Source of the DNA: Glycomyces harbinensis
GTDB lineage: Bacteria > Actinomycetota > Actinomycetes > Mycobacteriales > Micromonosporaceae
Direction of reading: 5' to 3'
Assembly: GCF_900101745.1 (NCBI RefSeq)
Contig: NZ_FNAD01000004.1
Coordinates: 303,034 to 367,033, forward strand
Length of the DNA: 64,000 bases
Shown: positions 35,573-45,641 of the stretch, piece after piece
How positions within the stretch are numbered: position 1 is the stretch's first letter
Layout of the letters: every line of letters starts with the position of its first letter
Translations under genes and position numbers: made by a program
The notes under the pieces: generated by a model
The model's database searches: none
The model's input: the letters and a program-made list of their open reading frames with translations, nothing else
Told to the model about the DNA's origin: nothing

Positions 35573-36526
35573 AGTATCTCGTCACCGGCGGCGCCGGTTA
35601 CATCGGTTCGATCGTCGCCACGATGCTGCTCGAGGAGGGCCACGACGTGGTCGTCCTCGACGACTGCTCGACCGGCTCGGCCGAGCGCGTCCCGGCCGGG
35701 GCGACCCTGGTCCGCAAGCCGGTCCAGCAGGCCGGCGACGTCCTCGACGGGACCTTCGACGCCGTCCTGCACTTCGCGGGCCTGATCGCCGCGGGCGAGT
35801 CGATGAGCCGCCCCGACATCTACTGGGAGGCCAACACGGCCGGGACCTTCGCGCTGCTCGACGCGATGCGCGAAGCGAACGTGAAGACCCTCGTGTTCTC
35901 CTCGACCGCCGCCGTCTACGGCAACCCGACCGAGGTCCCCATCAAGGAAGAGGCCGCCAAGGCCCCGACCTCCACCTACGGCGCCACCAAGCTCTCCAGC
36001 GACATGGCGATCGCCTCCGAGGTCACCGCCTACGGCCTGGCCGCGGTCTCCCTGCGCTACTTCAACGTCGTCGGCGCCTACCGCGACCAGGGCGGCCTGT
36101 GGCACGGCGAGAACCACGAGCCCGAGACCCACATCATCCCGATTGCCTTCGACGCCGCCTCCGGCAAGCGCGAGTCGTTCGGCCTGTTCGGCGACGACTA
36201 CCCGACCCCCGACGGCACCTGCGTCCGCGACTACATCCACGTCGCCGACCTCGCCGACGCCCACCTGCTCGCCCTCAAGGCCGCCGAGGCCGGCGAGCAC
36301 AAGATCTACAACCTCGGCAACGGCAACGGCTTCTCCAACAAAGAGGTCGTGGCCACCGTCAAGCGCATCACCGGCGTGGACTTCCCGGTCGAGATCGGCC
36401 CGCGCCGCCCCGGGGACCCGGCCGAACTCGTCGCCTCCTCCGAGCGCGCCAAGACCGAACTCGGCTGGAAGCCCAGCCGCGACACCCTCGACCGCATGGT
36501 CGCCGACGCCTGGGAGTACTACCAGC

Positions 36527-36540
<14 letters not shown>
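35569..36540 (+). CDS. galE: UDP-glucose 4-epimerase
   Basis: GalE (323 aa), an extended short-chain dehydrogenase that interconverts UDP-glucose and UDP-galactose. The NAD motif is TGGAGYIGS and the catalytic pair is YGATK, with FSSTAAVYG upstream. YFNVVGA and the CVRDYIHVADLADAH segment complete the pattern. It starts at GTG 35569 in a GTGA overlap and ends inside galK. Confidence 0.95.
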
Positions 36541-37708
<1,168 letters not shown>

Positions 37709-37713
37709 GCACG

Positions 37714-37733
37714 GCCGAGCCTCCCCGGGCTCG
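37714..37733 (+). terminator. Short hairpin after galK
   Basis: A 7-bp stem CCGAGCC/GGCTCGG (37714-37720 with 37727-37733) with a TCCCCG loop begins 5 bp past the galK stop. It is a weak candidate. Confidence 0.45.
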
Positions 37734-37806
37734 GGCGATGTGACTGAGGCTCGGGGCCGGCGGCGCAGTAGCGTCACCGGTCCCGCACTCTGGAATACTC
37801 CGCCGC

Positions 37807-38154
37807 ATGGATCTCGTGCACCTCGCATTGCGCTACCTGCACCTGCTCGGCTTCGCCGCGGTCTTCGGCGGCTGGCTGGTCTCCTGGCTCTCGCGCAAGT
37901 TCAACTTCAACACCGCGATGCTCTACGGCATCGCCGTCCAGCTCGCCACCGGCATCGTCCTCTACGGGCTCGCCAGCGCCGACGGGGACGCCAACCACGC
38001 CAAGCTCGGCGTGAAGTTCCTGCTCGCCCTGCTCCTCGGCGTCATGATCGCCATTCCAGTGTGGAAGAAGCGCGAGAAGGTCGCGGACGGGCACTTCTGG
38101 GCCACCGGCGCCCTCATCGCCGTCACCGCGGGCGTGGCCGTCTTCTGGCAGTAA
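37807..38154 (+). CDS. Small four-helix membrane protein
   Basis: A 115-residue protein with about four hydrophobic segments (LRYLHLLGFAAVFGGWLVSW; MLYGIAVQLATGIVLYGLAS; FLLALLLGVMIAIPVW; ATGALIAVTAGVAVF). A conserved-looking His (YLHLLGF) in the first helix and the overall size recall small integral membrane proteins related to CopD-like or Fe-S biogenesis accessory families, but I cannot assign it. It stands alone after the gal operon. Confidence 0.7.
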   Translation: MDLVHLALRYLHLLGFAAVFGGWLVSWLSRKFNFNTAMLYGIAVQLATGIVLYGLASADGDANHAKLGVKFLLALLLGVMIAIPVWKKREKVADGHFWATGALIAVTAGVAVFWQ

Positions 38155-38303
38155 GTCGCTTCCAGCGGTGACGCACGGCTCCGACCGGGCAGCCCGCCCG
38201 GTCGGTCCCCGATGCGCCATCAGCGGCGCCGCGCGGCCGCCCGGAGCTGCAATCGCGGCGTAGTACCGGCGAAACACCAGTTCACCGCTGGTCTCAGTCA
38301 TAG

Positions 38304-38326
38304 GATGTTTCGGTAACGAAATCATC
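38304..38326. promoter_or_regulatory. Candidate operator upstream of the nucleoside-uptake operon
   Basis: The inverted repeat TTTCGGTAACGAAA (38308-38321) has flanking GATG and CATC that extend the symmetry. It lies about 85 bp before the lipoprotein gene, where a repressor of nucleoside uptake could bind. No regulator gene is adjacent. Confidence 0.4.
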
Positions 38327-38409
38327 AAGGACAGTGTCAAAGGCCATCGAGTGCGGCCATGATTAGGCGGGTATCGACTTACCCCCTTGGATTGTCAAAG
38401 GAGACCGAG

Positions 38410-39513
38410 ATGGCTGTCAAGCCGTTCAAGCTGGCCCTGGCGGGCATTTCCGCCGTCGGCCTCGCCGCCCTCGCCGCGTGCGGCGACGCCCCGTCCGACT
38501 CGAACGGCGGCGACAACGCCGACGCGTCGTTCACCGCGTGCATGGTGACCGACTCCGGCGGCATCGACGACAAGTCGTTCAACGAGTCCGCTTGGGCCGG
38601 CATGGAAGCCGCCAAGGCGGAGAACGACGACATCGAGGTCACCTACAAGGAGTCGTCCAACACCGACGACTACGACCCGAACCTCCAGTCCTCGGTCGAC
38701 GACGGCTGCAACTTCATCGTCGGCGTCGGCGGCCTCATGGCCGCGAACGTCACCACCGCCGCCCAGGCGAACACCGGCGTCGGCTTCGCGATCGTCGACG
38801 GCACCCCCTCGGACGCCGAGGGCGCCCCCGTCGAGACCGAGAACGTCTTCTCGATCCAGTTCGACACCGCCCAGTCGGCCTTCCTCGCCGGCTACGTCGC
38901 GGCCTCGCAGACCCAGACCGGCACCGTCGCCACGTGGGGCGGCATGCAGATCCCGCCGGTGACCATCTTCATGGACGGCTTCGCCGCGGGCATCGAGCAG
39001 CACAACACCGACAAGGGCACCGACGTCAAGCTCCTGGGCTGGGACGCCGCCGCGCAGACCGGTACGTTCCTCAACAGCTTCGAGGACGCCGCCGCCGGCA
39101 AGAGCACCTCGGACACCTTCATCTCGCAGGGTGCGGACATCCTCTTCCCGGTCGCGGGTCCCGCGGGCATCGGCGCGCTGACCGCCGCCGAAGAGGCCGG
39201 CGACGCGGTCAACGCGATCTGGGTCGACACGGACGGCTTCGAGTCCACCGACTACGGCTCGAAGCTCATCACCTCCGCCGAGAAGGGCCTGTCCAACGCC
39301 GTGCGCGACGCGGTCCTGGCCGCCTACGACGGCGAGGCCGGCAACGGCACCTACGTGGGCACCCTGGAGAACGAGGGCGTCTCCATCGCCCCGTTCCACG
39401 ACTTCGACGCGGCGGTCTCCGACGAGACCAAGGCCGAGCTCGAGGCCCTGACCGCGGCGATCATCGACGGTTCGCTCGTCGTCGAGTCCCCGGCCAGCCC
39501 GGCCGCCTCCTAG
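38410..39513 (+). CDS. BMP-family substrate-binding lipoprotein (nucleoside uptake)
   Basis: A 367-residue lipoprotein: signal with LAALAAC (Cys24), acidic Asn/Asp-rich linker, then the BMP/PnrA pattern (ACMVTDSGGIDDKSFNESAW). GVGGLMAANVTTAA, VFSIQFDTAQSAFLAGYVAA and the IWVDTDGFEST segment fit family members that bind purine nucleosides. It has AAAGGAGA upstream. The downstream ABC genes, cytidine deaminase and thymidine phosphorylase strongly support nucleosides as ligands. Confidence 0.93.
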   Translation: MAVKPFKLALAGISAVGLAALAACGDAPSDSNGGDNADASFTACMVTDSGGIDDKSFNESAWAGMEAAKAENDDIEVTYKESSNTDDYDPNLQSSVDDGCNFIVGVGGLMAANVTTAAQANTGVGFAIVDGTPSDAEGAPVETENVFSIQFDTAQSAFLAGYVAASQTQTGTVATWGGMQIPPVTIFMDGFAAGIEQHNTDKGTDVKLLGWDAAAQTGTFLNSFEDAAAGKSTSDTFISQGADILFPVAGPAGIGALTAAEEAGDAVNAIWVDTDGFESTDYGSKLITSAEKGLSNAVRDAVLAAYDGEAGNGTYVGTLENEGVSIAPFHDFDAAVSDETKAELEALTAAIIDGSLVVESPASPAAS

Positions 39514-39550
39514 CCGGCCGGCACCGGACTCCTCTCCAAAGGGACGTGCA

Positions 39551-41158
39551 TTGCGACTCGAACTGAAGGGCCTGACGAAGAAGTTCGGCTCGTTCACCGC
39601 TGACGACGACATCGACCTCGTGGTCGAGCCCGGCCAGATCCACGCCGTCCTCGGCGAGAACGGCGCGGGCAAGTCGACGCTCATGAACATGCTGTACGGG
39701 ATCCTCCAGCCCACCAGCGGAGCGATCCTCATCGACGGGGAGCCGGTCTCCTTCTCGGGCCCGGGCGACGCGATCGCCGCGGGCCTGGGGATGGTGCACC
39801 AGCACTTCAAGCTCGTCGGTCCCTTCAGCGTCGCCGACAATGTGCAGCTGGGCCGGGAGCACACCCAAGGCATGGGGGTGCTCTCGGCCAAGGCCGCGCG
39901 CAAGGCCGTGCGCGACGTCTCCGAGCAGTACGGCCTGCACCTGGACCCGGACGCGGTCTGCGAGGACCTGCCCGTGGGCGTCCAGCAGCGCGTCGAGATC
40001 GTCAAGGCCCTCTCGGGCCCCAAGACCGAACTGCTCATCCTCGACGAGCCCACGGCGGTGCTCACGCCCGCCGAGATCACCGAGCTGCTCCAGATCATGC
40101 GCAACCTCGCCGCGGCGGGGACCTCGATCCTGTTCATCTCGCACAAGCTCAAAGAGGTCCAGGCGGTCGCCGACACCATCACGGTGATCCGGCGCGGCAA
40201 AGTGGTCGCCGAGCTGGAGCCGACCGCGTCGGAGTCCGAGATGGCCTCCGCGATGGTCGGGCGCGCCGTGTCCCTGCGGGTCGACAAGACCGACGCGGAG
40301 CCCGGCGAGCCGCGGCTGGAGGTCAAGGACCTCACGGTCGTCTCCGACGCCGGCGTCAAAGTCCTCGACGGCCTCGAACTCACCGTCCACTCAGGTGAGA
40401 TCGTGGGCCTCGCGGGCGTCGAGGGCAACGGCCAGACCGAACTGGCCCGCTCCATCCTCGGCCTGCTCAAGCCCGACTCGGGCCACATCTCGATCGACGG
40501 GCGCGACGTGCACGGTCGCGGCGTCGCCCGGCGCATCGCCGACGGCCTGGGGTACATCCCCGAGGACCGCGGCCGCGACGGCCTCGTCGCCGAGTTCTCG
40601 GTCGCCGAGAACATCGTCCTCAACCAGTACCGGGACGCCCCGTACGCCAAGGGCGGCGTGGTCGACGCCGGCGCGGTCCACAAGCGCGCGGTCGACTCGA
40701 TCGCCGAGTTCGACATCCGGACGCAGTCCCCGGACGAGTCCGCCTCGTCCCTGTCGGGCGGCAACCAGCAGAAGGTCATCATCGCCCGCGAGTTCTCCCG
40801 GTCCCGCCGGTTCCTCGTCGCGGCGCAGCCGACCCGGGGCGTGGACGTCGGCGCCTCCCAGTTCATCCACTCCCGCCTGGTCGCCGAGCGCGACACCGGG
40901 ACCGGGGTCCTGCTCATCTCGTCGGAGCTCGACGAGATCTACGCGCTGGCCGACCGCATCGCCGTGATCTACAACGGCCGCATCGTCGGCGAGGTCGACC
41001 CCGACACCCCGCGCGAGGTCATCGGCCGGCTCATGGTCGGCGCCGACCTGGCCGCGGCCGAGCCGCCCCCGGCAGCCGAGGCGGAGACCGCCGACGTCGA
41101 AGCCAGTTCCGACACCGAAGCCAGCACCGACGAGGACGCCAATGGAGGTGACCGATGA
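39551..41158 (+). CDS. Nucleoside ABC transporter, dual ATP-binding protein
   Basis: A 535-residue protein with two fused ABC domains of the sugar/BMP type. Domain 1 has GENGAGKSTLM, MVHQHFKLV and LLILDEPTAVLTP. Domain 2 has the degenerate GVEGNGQTEL Walker A, LSGGNQQKVIIAREF and a Walker B region reading FLVAAQPTRGVDVG, in which the usual acidic residue before P is Gln. It starts with TTG 39551. The last 45 residues form an acidic Ala/Glu/Asp tail not needed for ATPase function. It overlaps the permease by ATGA. Confidence 0.93.
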   Translation: MRLELKGLTKKFGSFTADDDIDLVVEPGQIHAVLGENGAGKSTLMNMLYGILQPTSGAILIDGEPVSFSGPGDAIAAGLGMVHQHFKLVGPFSVADNVQLGREHTQGMGVLSAKAARKAVRDVSEQYGLHLDPDAVCEDLPVGVQQRVEIVKALSGPKTELLILDEPTAVLTPAEITELLQIMRNLAAAGTSILFISHKLKEVQAVADTITVIRRGKVVAELEPTASESEMASAMVGRAVSLRVDKTDAEPGEPRLEVKDLTVVSDAGVKVLDGLELTVHSGEIVGLAGVEGNGQTELARSILGLLKPDSGHISIDGRDVHGRGVARRIADGLGYIPEDRGRDGLVAEFSVAENIVLNQYRDAPYAKGGVVDAGAVHKRAVDSIAEFDIRTQSPDESASSLSGGNQQKVIIAREFSRSRRFLVAAQPTRGVDVGASQFIHSRLVAERDTGTGVLLISSELDEIYALADRIAVIYNGRIVGEVDPDTPREVIGRLMVGADLAAAEPPPAAEAETADVEASSDTEASTDEDANGGDR

Positions 41159-42447
41159 GCGACAGCACCGCGACCACTGAAGCCCCGGCAGAACCGCCCG
41201 CACCGGACACCGAAGGCTCCGAGCCCAAACCGAACTTCATGCGGCTCTTCGGCGGCTACCTGACCGAGGCCAACTCGGTCATGGTCACGATCTACTCGCT
41301 CCTGCTGGCGTTCCTCATCGGCGCGATCCTCCTCATCGTCTCCGACGAGTTCACCCGCTCGACCTTCTCCTACTTCTTCTCCCGGCCCCAGGACGCCTGG
41401 TACGCCTCCCGCGACCTGGTCGTCGAGTCGTACACGTCGCTGTTCGAGGGCGCGATCCTCAACTTCAACACCCTCGAGGCCTACCGGGCCGGCGACGCCG
41501 AGTTCGGGAACCTGCTGCGCCCCCTCTCCGAGACCCTGACGTACGCCACCCCCCTGATCTTCACGGGCCTGGCCGTCGGCCTGGCCTTCCGCGCCGGACT
41601 GTTCAACATCGGCGCCCAGGGCCAGCTCATCTTCGGCATGATGGGCGCGCTCATCGTCGGCTTCAGCCTCGACCTGCCGATCTGGCTCCACCTGCCGCTC
41701 GCGATCATCGCGGGCGCGGTCGCCGGCGGCGCGCTCGGCGCCGTCCCCGGCGTCCTCAAGGCCACGACCGGCGCGCACGAGGTCATCTCCTCGATCATGC
41801 TGAACAACATCGCCGCGCTGTTCCTGGTGTGGGCGCTCGGTACCGCGTTCCTCCACTCCGAGACCAAGTCGGACCTCGTGTCCAAACCGGTCGACGACTC
41901 GGCGACGCTCCCGACGCTCCTGTCCTCGCTCAACCCGTCGCTGCGGGTGAACCTCGCGCTGATCATCGGCTTCGCGGTCGCGGCGCTCGTGTGGTGGCTG
42001 CTGTCCAAGTCCACCTTCGGGTTCCGCATCCGCGCCGTCGGCTTCAACGAGCACGCCGCGGCCACCGCGGGCATGCGCATCGGCTCGACGTACACGACCA
42101 CGATGACCGCCGCGGGCGCCCTCGCGGGCCTCGGCGGCGCGGCCCTCGCGCTCGGCGTCAGCTCCGGCGGCATCACCACCAACACCGCGCTCGACTACGG
42201 CTTCAGCGGCATCACGGTGGCCCTGCTCGGCCGCGCCAACCCCGGCGGCATCGTCGCCTCGGCGCTCCTGTTCGGCGCGCTGAAGGCGGGCGCGCTCTCC
42301 GCGCAGCCGGACGTCCCGGTCGACATCTCGACGCTGCTCCAGGCCACGATCGTGCTCTTCATCGCCGCACCGGCCCTGGTCAAGGCGATCCTCCACCTGC
42401 GCACCCCGCGCGGCGGCCTGGTCACTCTCGAAGCGAAAGGCTGGTGA
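41155..42447 (+). CDS. Nucleoside ABC transporter permease 1
   Basis: A 430-residue permease with about nine or ten membrane helices after a 25-residue Pro/Glu-rich cytoplasmic start. Family markers are the PLIFTGLAVGLAFRAGLFNI and GAHEVISSIMLNNIA segments of BMP-type permeases, then the FGFRIRAVGFNEHAAATAG loop. It is coupled to the ATPase (ATGA) and the next permease (GTGA). Confidence 0.93.
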   Translation: MSDSTATTEAPAEPPAPDTEGSEPKPNFMRLFGGYLTEANSVMVTIYSLLLAFLIGAILLIVSDEFTRSTFSYFFSRPQDAWYASRDLVVESYTSLFEGAILNFNTLEAYRAGDAEFGNLLRPLSETLTYATPLIFTGLAVGLAFRAGLFNIGAQGQLIFGMMGALIVGFSLDLPIWLHLPLAIIAGAVAGGALGAVPGVLKATTGAHEVISSIMLNNIAALFLVWALGTAFLHSETKSDLVSKPVDDSATLPTLLSSLNPSLRVNLALIIGFAVAALVWWLLSKSTFGFRIRAVGFNEHAAATAGMRIGSTYTTTMTAAGALAGLGGAALALGVSSGGITTNTALDYGFSGITVALLGRANPGGIVASALLFGALKAGALSAQPDVPVDISTLLQATIVLFIAAPALVKAILHLRTPRGGLVTLEAKGW

Positions 42448-43721
42448 GCCCCATGGCAGTGGACACCGCTCCCGCGCCCGCGCTCGTCGACGAGCGCGCC
42501 CCGGCCCGCCACCTGAGGGCCGGGATCGTCTACGCGGTCCTCGGCCTCCTGGTGATCCTCGCGGCCGTCGCCCTGCTCGGGGACCGCACCACCACGGTCG
42601 CGTTCGACAAGACCCTCACCGACGCGAGCTGGGACGCGCCCACCCGCACCGTCGTCCTCATCCTCGGCGTCATCGCCACCGCCGCCGGCGCGTGGATGAT
42701 CGCCGGACTCCCGCAGCGCTGGTACAAGATCGCCGGCGCGGCCGCCGTGGCCGCCGTCGTGCTCGCGCTCCTGTTCTGGGCCTACTCCCAGGAAGGGACG
42801 GTGTTCCGCGCGGAGTCGATCCTCGCCGGGGCCCTGTTCCTGTCGATGCCGTACATCTTCGGCGCCCTCTCGGGCGTCGTCTGCGAGCGCTCGGGCGTCA
42901 TCAACATCGGCATCGAGGGCCAGTTCCTCATGGGCGCCTTCACCGGCGTCCTGGTCGCCAACATCACCGGGAACATCTACGCCGGCCTCGCCGGCGCGAT
43001 GATCGCCGGGTCCCTGTCGACCATGCTGCTCGCGCTCCTGGCGACCAGGTTCCAGGTCAACCAGGTCGTCGTCGGCGTCATCCTCAACCTGCTCGCGCTC
43101 GGCTTCACCAGCTTCATGTACGACCAGCTGAAGAAGGCCGACGGCCTCAACGACGCGTTCTCGGTGCCGGTCATCAGCTGGGGCCCGCTCGCGGACATCC
43201 CCGTGATCGGCCCGGTCCTGTTCCAGCAGAAGCTGTTCGTGTACGTCGGCCTCGTCATGGTCGCCGTCGTCTGGTTCCTGCTGTACCGCACCCGCTGGGG
43301 CCTGCGCACCCGCGCGGTCGGCGAGCACCCGGCCGCCGCCGACTCCATGGGCGTCAACGTCAACCGCCTCCGCTACTGGAACGTCGTGGCCGCGGGCCTC
43401 CTCGCCGGCTTCGGCGGCGCGTGGTTCACGCTCGGGAACTCCCTGGCCTTCAACAAGAACATGACCGCCGGGCTCGGCTTCGTCGCGCTCGCCGTCATGA
43501 TCGTGGGCCGCTGGAACCCGCTCGGCGTGCTCGCCGGCGCCCTGATCTTCGGCTTCACGACGCAGATCGCCCGCGACCTGTCCGCCGCCGGCTCCTCGGT
43601 GCCCGGCGAATTCCTCCAGATGCTCCCGTACGCGGTCACCCTCGTGGTCGTCGCCGGGCTCATCGGCAGGGCCAAGGCCCCTGCGGCCGACGGCGTGCCG
43701 TACAACCCCGGAGACAAATAG
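42444..43721 (+). CDS. Nucleoside ABC transporter permease 2
   Basis: A 425-residue permease, the second half of the channel. Typical segments are SGVVCERSGVINIGIEGQFL, VNQVVVGVILNLLALGFTS and TRAVGEHPAAADSMGVN. GTG 42444 is in a GTGA overlap; ATG 42453 is an alternative start three codons later. The N-terminal 140 residues add two or three helices ahead of the conserved core. Confidence 0.92.
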   Translation: MSPMAVDTAPAPALVDERAPARHLRAGIVYAVLGLLVILAAVALLGDRTTTVAFDKTLTDASWDAPTRTVVLILGVIATAAGAWMIAGLPQRWYKIAGAAAVAAVVLALLFWAYSQEGTVFRAESILAGALFLSMPYIFGALSGVVCERSGVINIGIEGQFLMGAFTGVLVANITGNIYAGLAGAMIAGSLSTMLLALLATRFQVNQVVVGVILNLLALGFTSFMYDQLKKADGLNDAFSVPVISWGPLADIPVIGPVLFQQKLFVYVGLVMVAVVWFLLYRTRWGLRTRAVGEHPAAADSMGVNVNRLRYWNVVAAGLLAGFGGAWFTLGNSLAFNKNMTAGLGFVALAVMIVGRWNPLGVLAGALIFGFTTQIARDLSAAGSSVPGEFLQMLPYAVTLVVVAGLIGRAKAPAADGVPYNPGDK

Positions 43722-43723
43722 CG

Positions 43724-44125
43724 ATGGGGGACGAGACCGTGGACATCGACTGGGACGCCTTGCGTTCGACCGCCCGCGAGGCCATGCGCCACGCGTACGT
43801 GCCGTACTCGAAGTACCCGGTCGGCGTCGCCGGCCTGGTCGACGACGGCCGGATCGTCTCCGGCTGCAACGTCGAGAACGCCTCCTACGGGCTGACACTG
43901 TGCGCCGAGTGCGGCATGGTCTCCCAGCTCGCGGCCACCGGCGGCGGCCGGCTGATCGCCGTCGCCTGCGTCGACGGCGCGGGCGAACCCCTCACCCCGT
44001 GCGGCCGGTGCCGCCAGCTGCTCTTCGAGCACGGCGGACCCGGCTGCCTCGTGGACGACGCGCCCGAGCCCACGACCGTGGGCGCACTCCTTCCCGGCGC
44101 GTTCGGCCCCGACCATCTCGCGTGA
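43724..44125 (+). CDS. cdd: Cytidine deaminase
   Basis: A 133-residue zinc enzyme that converts cytidine/deoxycytidine to uridine forms. The zinc site is Cys-Ala-Glu in LCAECGMVSQL and PCGRCRQLL. The nucleoside-binding segment is CNVENASYGLT. It starts 2 bp after the permease stop, so imported nucleosides can be deaminated at once. Confidence 0.95.
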   Translation: MGDETVDIDWDALRSTAREAMRHAYVPYSKYPVGVAGLVDDGRIVSGCNVENASYGLTLCAECGMVSQLAATGGGRLIAVACVDGAGEPLTPCGRCRQLLFEHGGPGCLVDDAPEPTTVGALLPGAFGPDHLA

Positions 44126-44126
44126 G

Positions 44127-44149
44127 CGGGAGGGCCGAAGGCCCTCCCG
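44127..44149 (+). terminator. Hairpin between cdd and deoA
   Basis: A perfect 10-bp stem (44127-44136 with 44140-44149) with a GAA loop starts 1 bp after the cdd stop. There is no T-run, so it may only lower read-through into deoA. Confidence 0.6.
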
Positions 44150-44187
44150 ATCCGTTCGGGCCCATGTAGATGAGTGAGGGAACACCA

Positions 44188-45465
44188 ATGATCACCGCAG
44201 TCGACGTCATTCGCACCAAAAGGGACGGCGGCGAACTCTCGACCGCCCAGATCGACTGGGTCATCGACGCCTACACCAAAGGCTCAGTGGCCGACGAGCA
44301 GATGTCGGCCCTCGCGATGGCGATCTTCCTCAATGGAGCGAAGCCGCGCGAGATCGCCGACTGGACCGCCGCGATGATCCGCTCGGGCATCACCCTCGAC
44401 CTCTCCTCGGTCGGCAGGCCCTGCGTGGACAAGCACTCCACCGGCGGCGTGGGCGACAAGATCACGCTGCCGCTGGCCCCGCTCGTCGCCGTCTTCGACG
44501 TCGCGGTCCCGCAGCTGTCGGGCCGCGGCCTCGGCCACACCGGCGGCACGCTCGACAAGCTCGAGTCGATCCCCGGCTTCCAGGTCGACATGACCGAGGC
44601 CCAGGTCCTGGAGCAGCTCAAGGACATCGGCGCGGTCATCTGCGCCGCCACCGGCGACCTCGCGCCCGCCGACAAGAAGCTGTACGCCCTGCGCGACATC
44701 ACCTCCACCGTGGAGGCCATCCCGCTCATCGCGTCCTCGATCATGTGCAAGAAGATCGCCGAGGGCGCCGACGCGATCGTGCTCGACGTCAAGGTCGGCT
44801 CGGGCGCGTTCATGAAGGAGTTCGCGCAGGCCCGCGAACTGGCCGAGACCATGGTGCGCCTCGGCGCCGACCACGGCGTCGACACCCGGGCCCTGCTCAC
44901 CGACATGTCGATTCCGCTGGGCCGCACCGCCGGCAACGCCCTCGAAGTGCGCGAGTCCGTCGAGGTCCTCGCCGGAGGCGGCCCCGAGGACGTCGTCGAA
45001 CTGACCGTGGCCCTCGCCGAGGAGATGCTCGCCGCCGCCGGCAAGCCCGACGCCGACCCGGCCGCCGCGCTGCGCGACGGCCGCGCGATGGACAAGTGGC
45101 GCAAGATGATCGCCGCCCAAGGCGGCGAGGTCGACGCGCCGCTGCCGGTCGCGCGCGAGTTCGAGGAGATCACCGCGGACGCCGACGGCTTCGTGACCGA
45201 GATGGACGCCTACGCCGTCGGCGTCGCGGCCTGGCGCCTGGGTGCGGGCCGCGAACGCCAGGGCCAGCCGGTCCAGGCGGGCGCGGGCATCGAGATCCTC
45301 AAGGCCGTGGGCGAGCCGGTGAAGGCGGGCGAGACGGTCCTGCGCCTCCACACCGACACCCCCGAGCGCTTCGCCGCCGCGAAGGAGACCCTTGAAGGGC
45401 AGTGGAAGATCGGCGGCGAGCCGGCCAAGCGCGGCCCGATCGTCCTCGACCGCGTCACCGCATAG
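44188..45465 (+). CDS. deoA: Thymidine phosphorylase
   Basis: A 425-residue pyrimidine-nucleoside phosphorylase that splits thymidine/uridine with phosphate. Signature: CVDKHSTGGVGDK (phosphate binding), SGRGLGHTGGTLDKLES, and LDVKVGSGAFMK. ATG 44188 is preferred because GAGGGAA is seven bases upstream; an earlier in-frame ATG (44170) lacks a ribosome site. It ends the nucleoside uptake and breakdown operon. Confidence 0.95.
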   Translation: MITAVDVIRTKRDGGELSTAQIDWVIDAYTKGSVADEQMSALAMAIFLNGAKPREIADWTAAMIRSGITLDLSSVGRPCVDKHSTGGVGDKITLPLAPLVAVFDVAVPQLSGRGLGHTGGTLDKLESIPGFQVDMTEAQVLEQLKDIGAVICAATGDLAPADKKLYALRDITSTVEAIPLIASSIMCKKIAEGADAIVLDVKVGSGAFMKEFAQARELAETMVRLGADHGVDTRALLTDMSIPLGRTAGNALEVRESVEVLAGGGPEDVVELTVALAEEMLAAAGKPDADPAAALRDGRAMDKWRKMIAAQGGEVDAPLPVAREFEEITADADGFVTEMDAYAVGVAAWRLGAGRERQGQPVQAGAGIEILKAVGEPVKAGETVLRLHTDTPERFAAAKETLEGQWKIGGEPAKRGPIVLDRVTA

Positions 45466-45510
45466 TGCAACAGGCGTTCGACCTGTAGCCCCAGGACGAA
45501 CAGGTAAAAG

Positions 45511-45540
45511 AGGGCGGCCCCGCGACTGCGGGGCCGCCCT
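45511..45540 (+). terminator. Terminator after deoA
   Basis: A perfect 13-bp stem (45511-45523 with 45528-45540) with a GACT loop, followed by TCGTCATATT. The stem sequence is nearly the same as that of the terminator at 47343-47374. Confidence 0.85.
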
Positions 45541-45641
45541 TCGTCATATTCGGTGACAACCGATCCGCGCGAAAATGCGTATAGTCCCATCAGAACCCCT
45601 TTCGAATGACACCCGTTACCCCGCACCGCAACAGGAGACCC

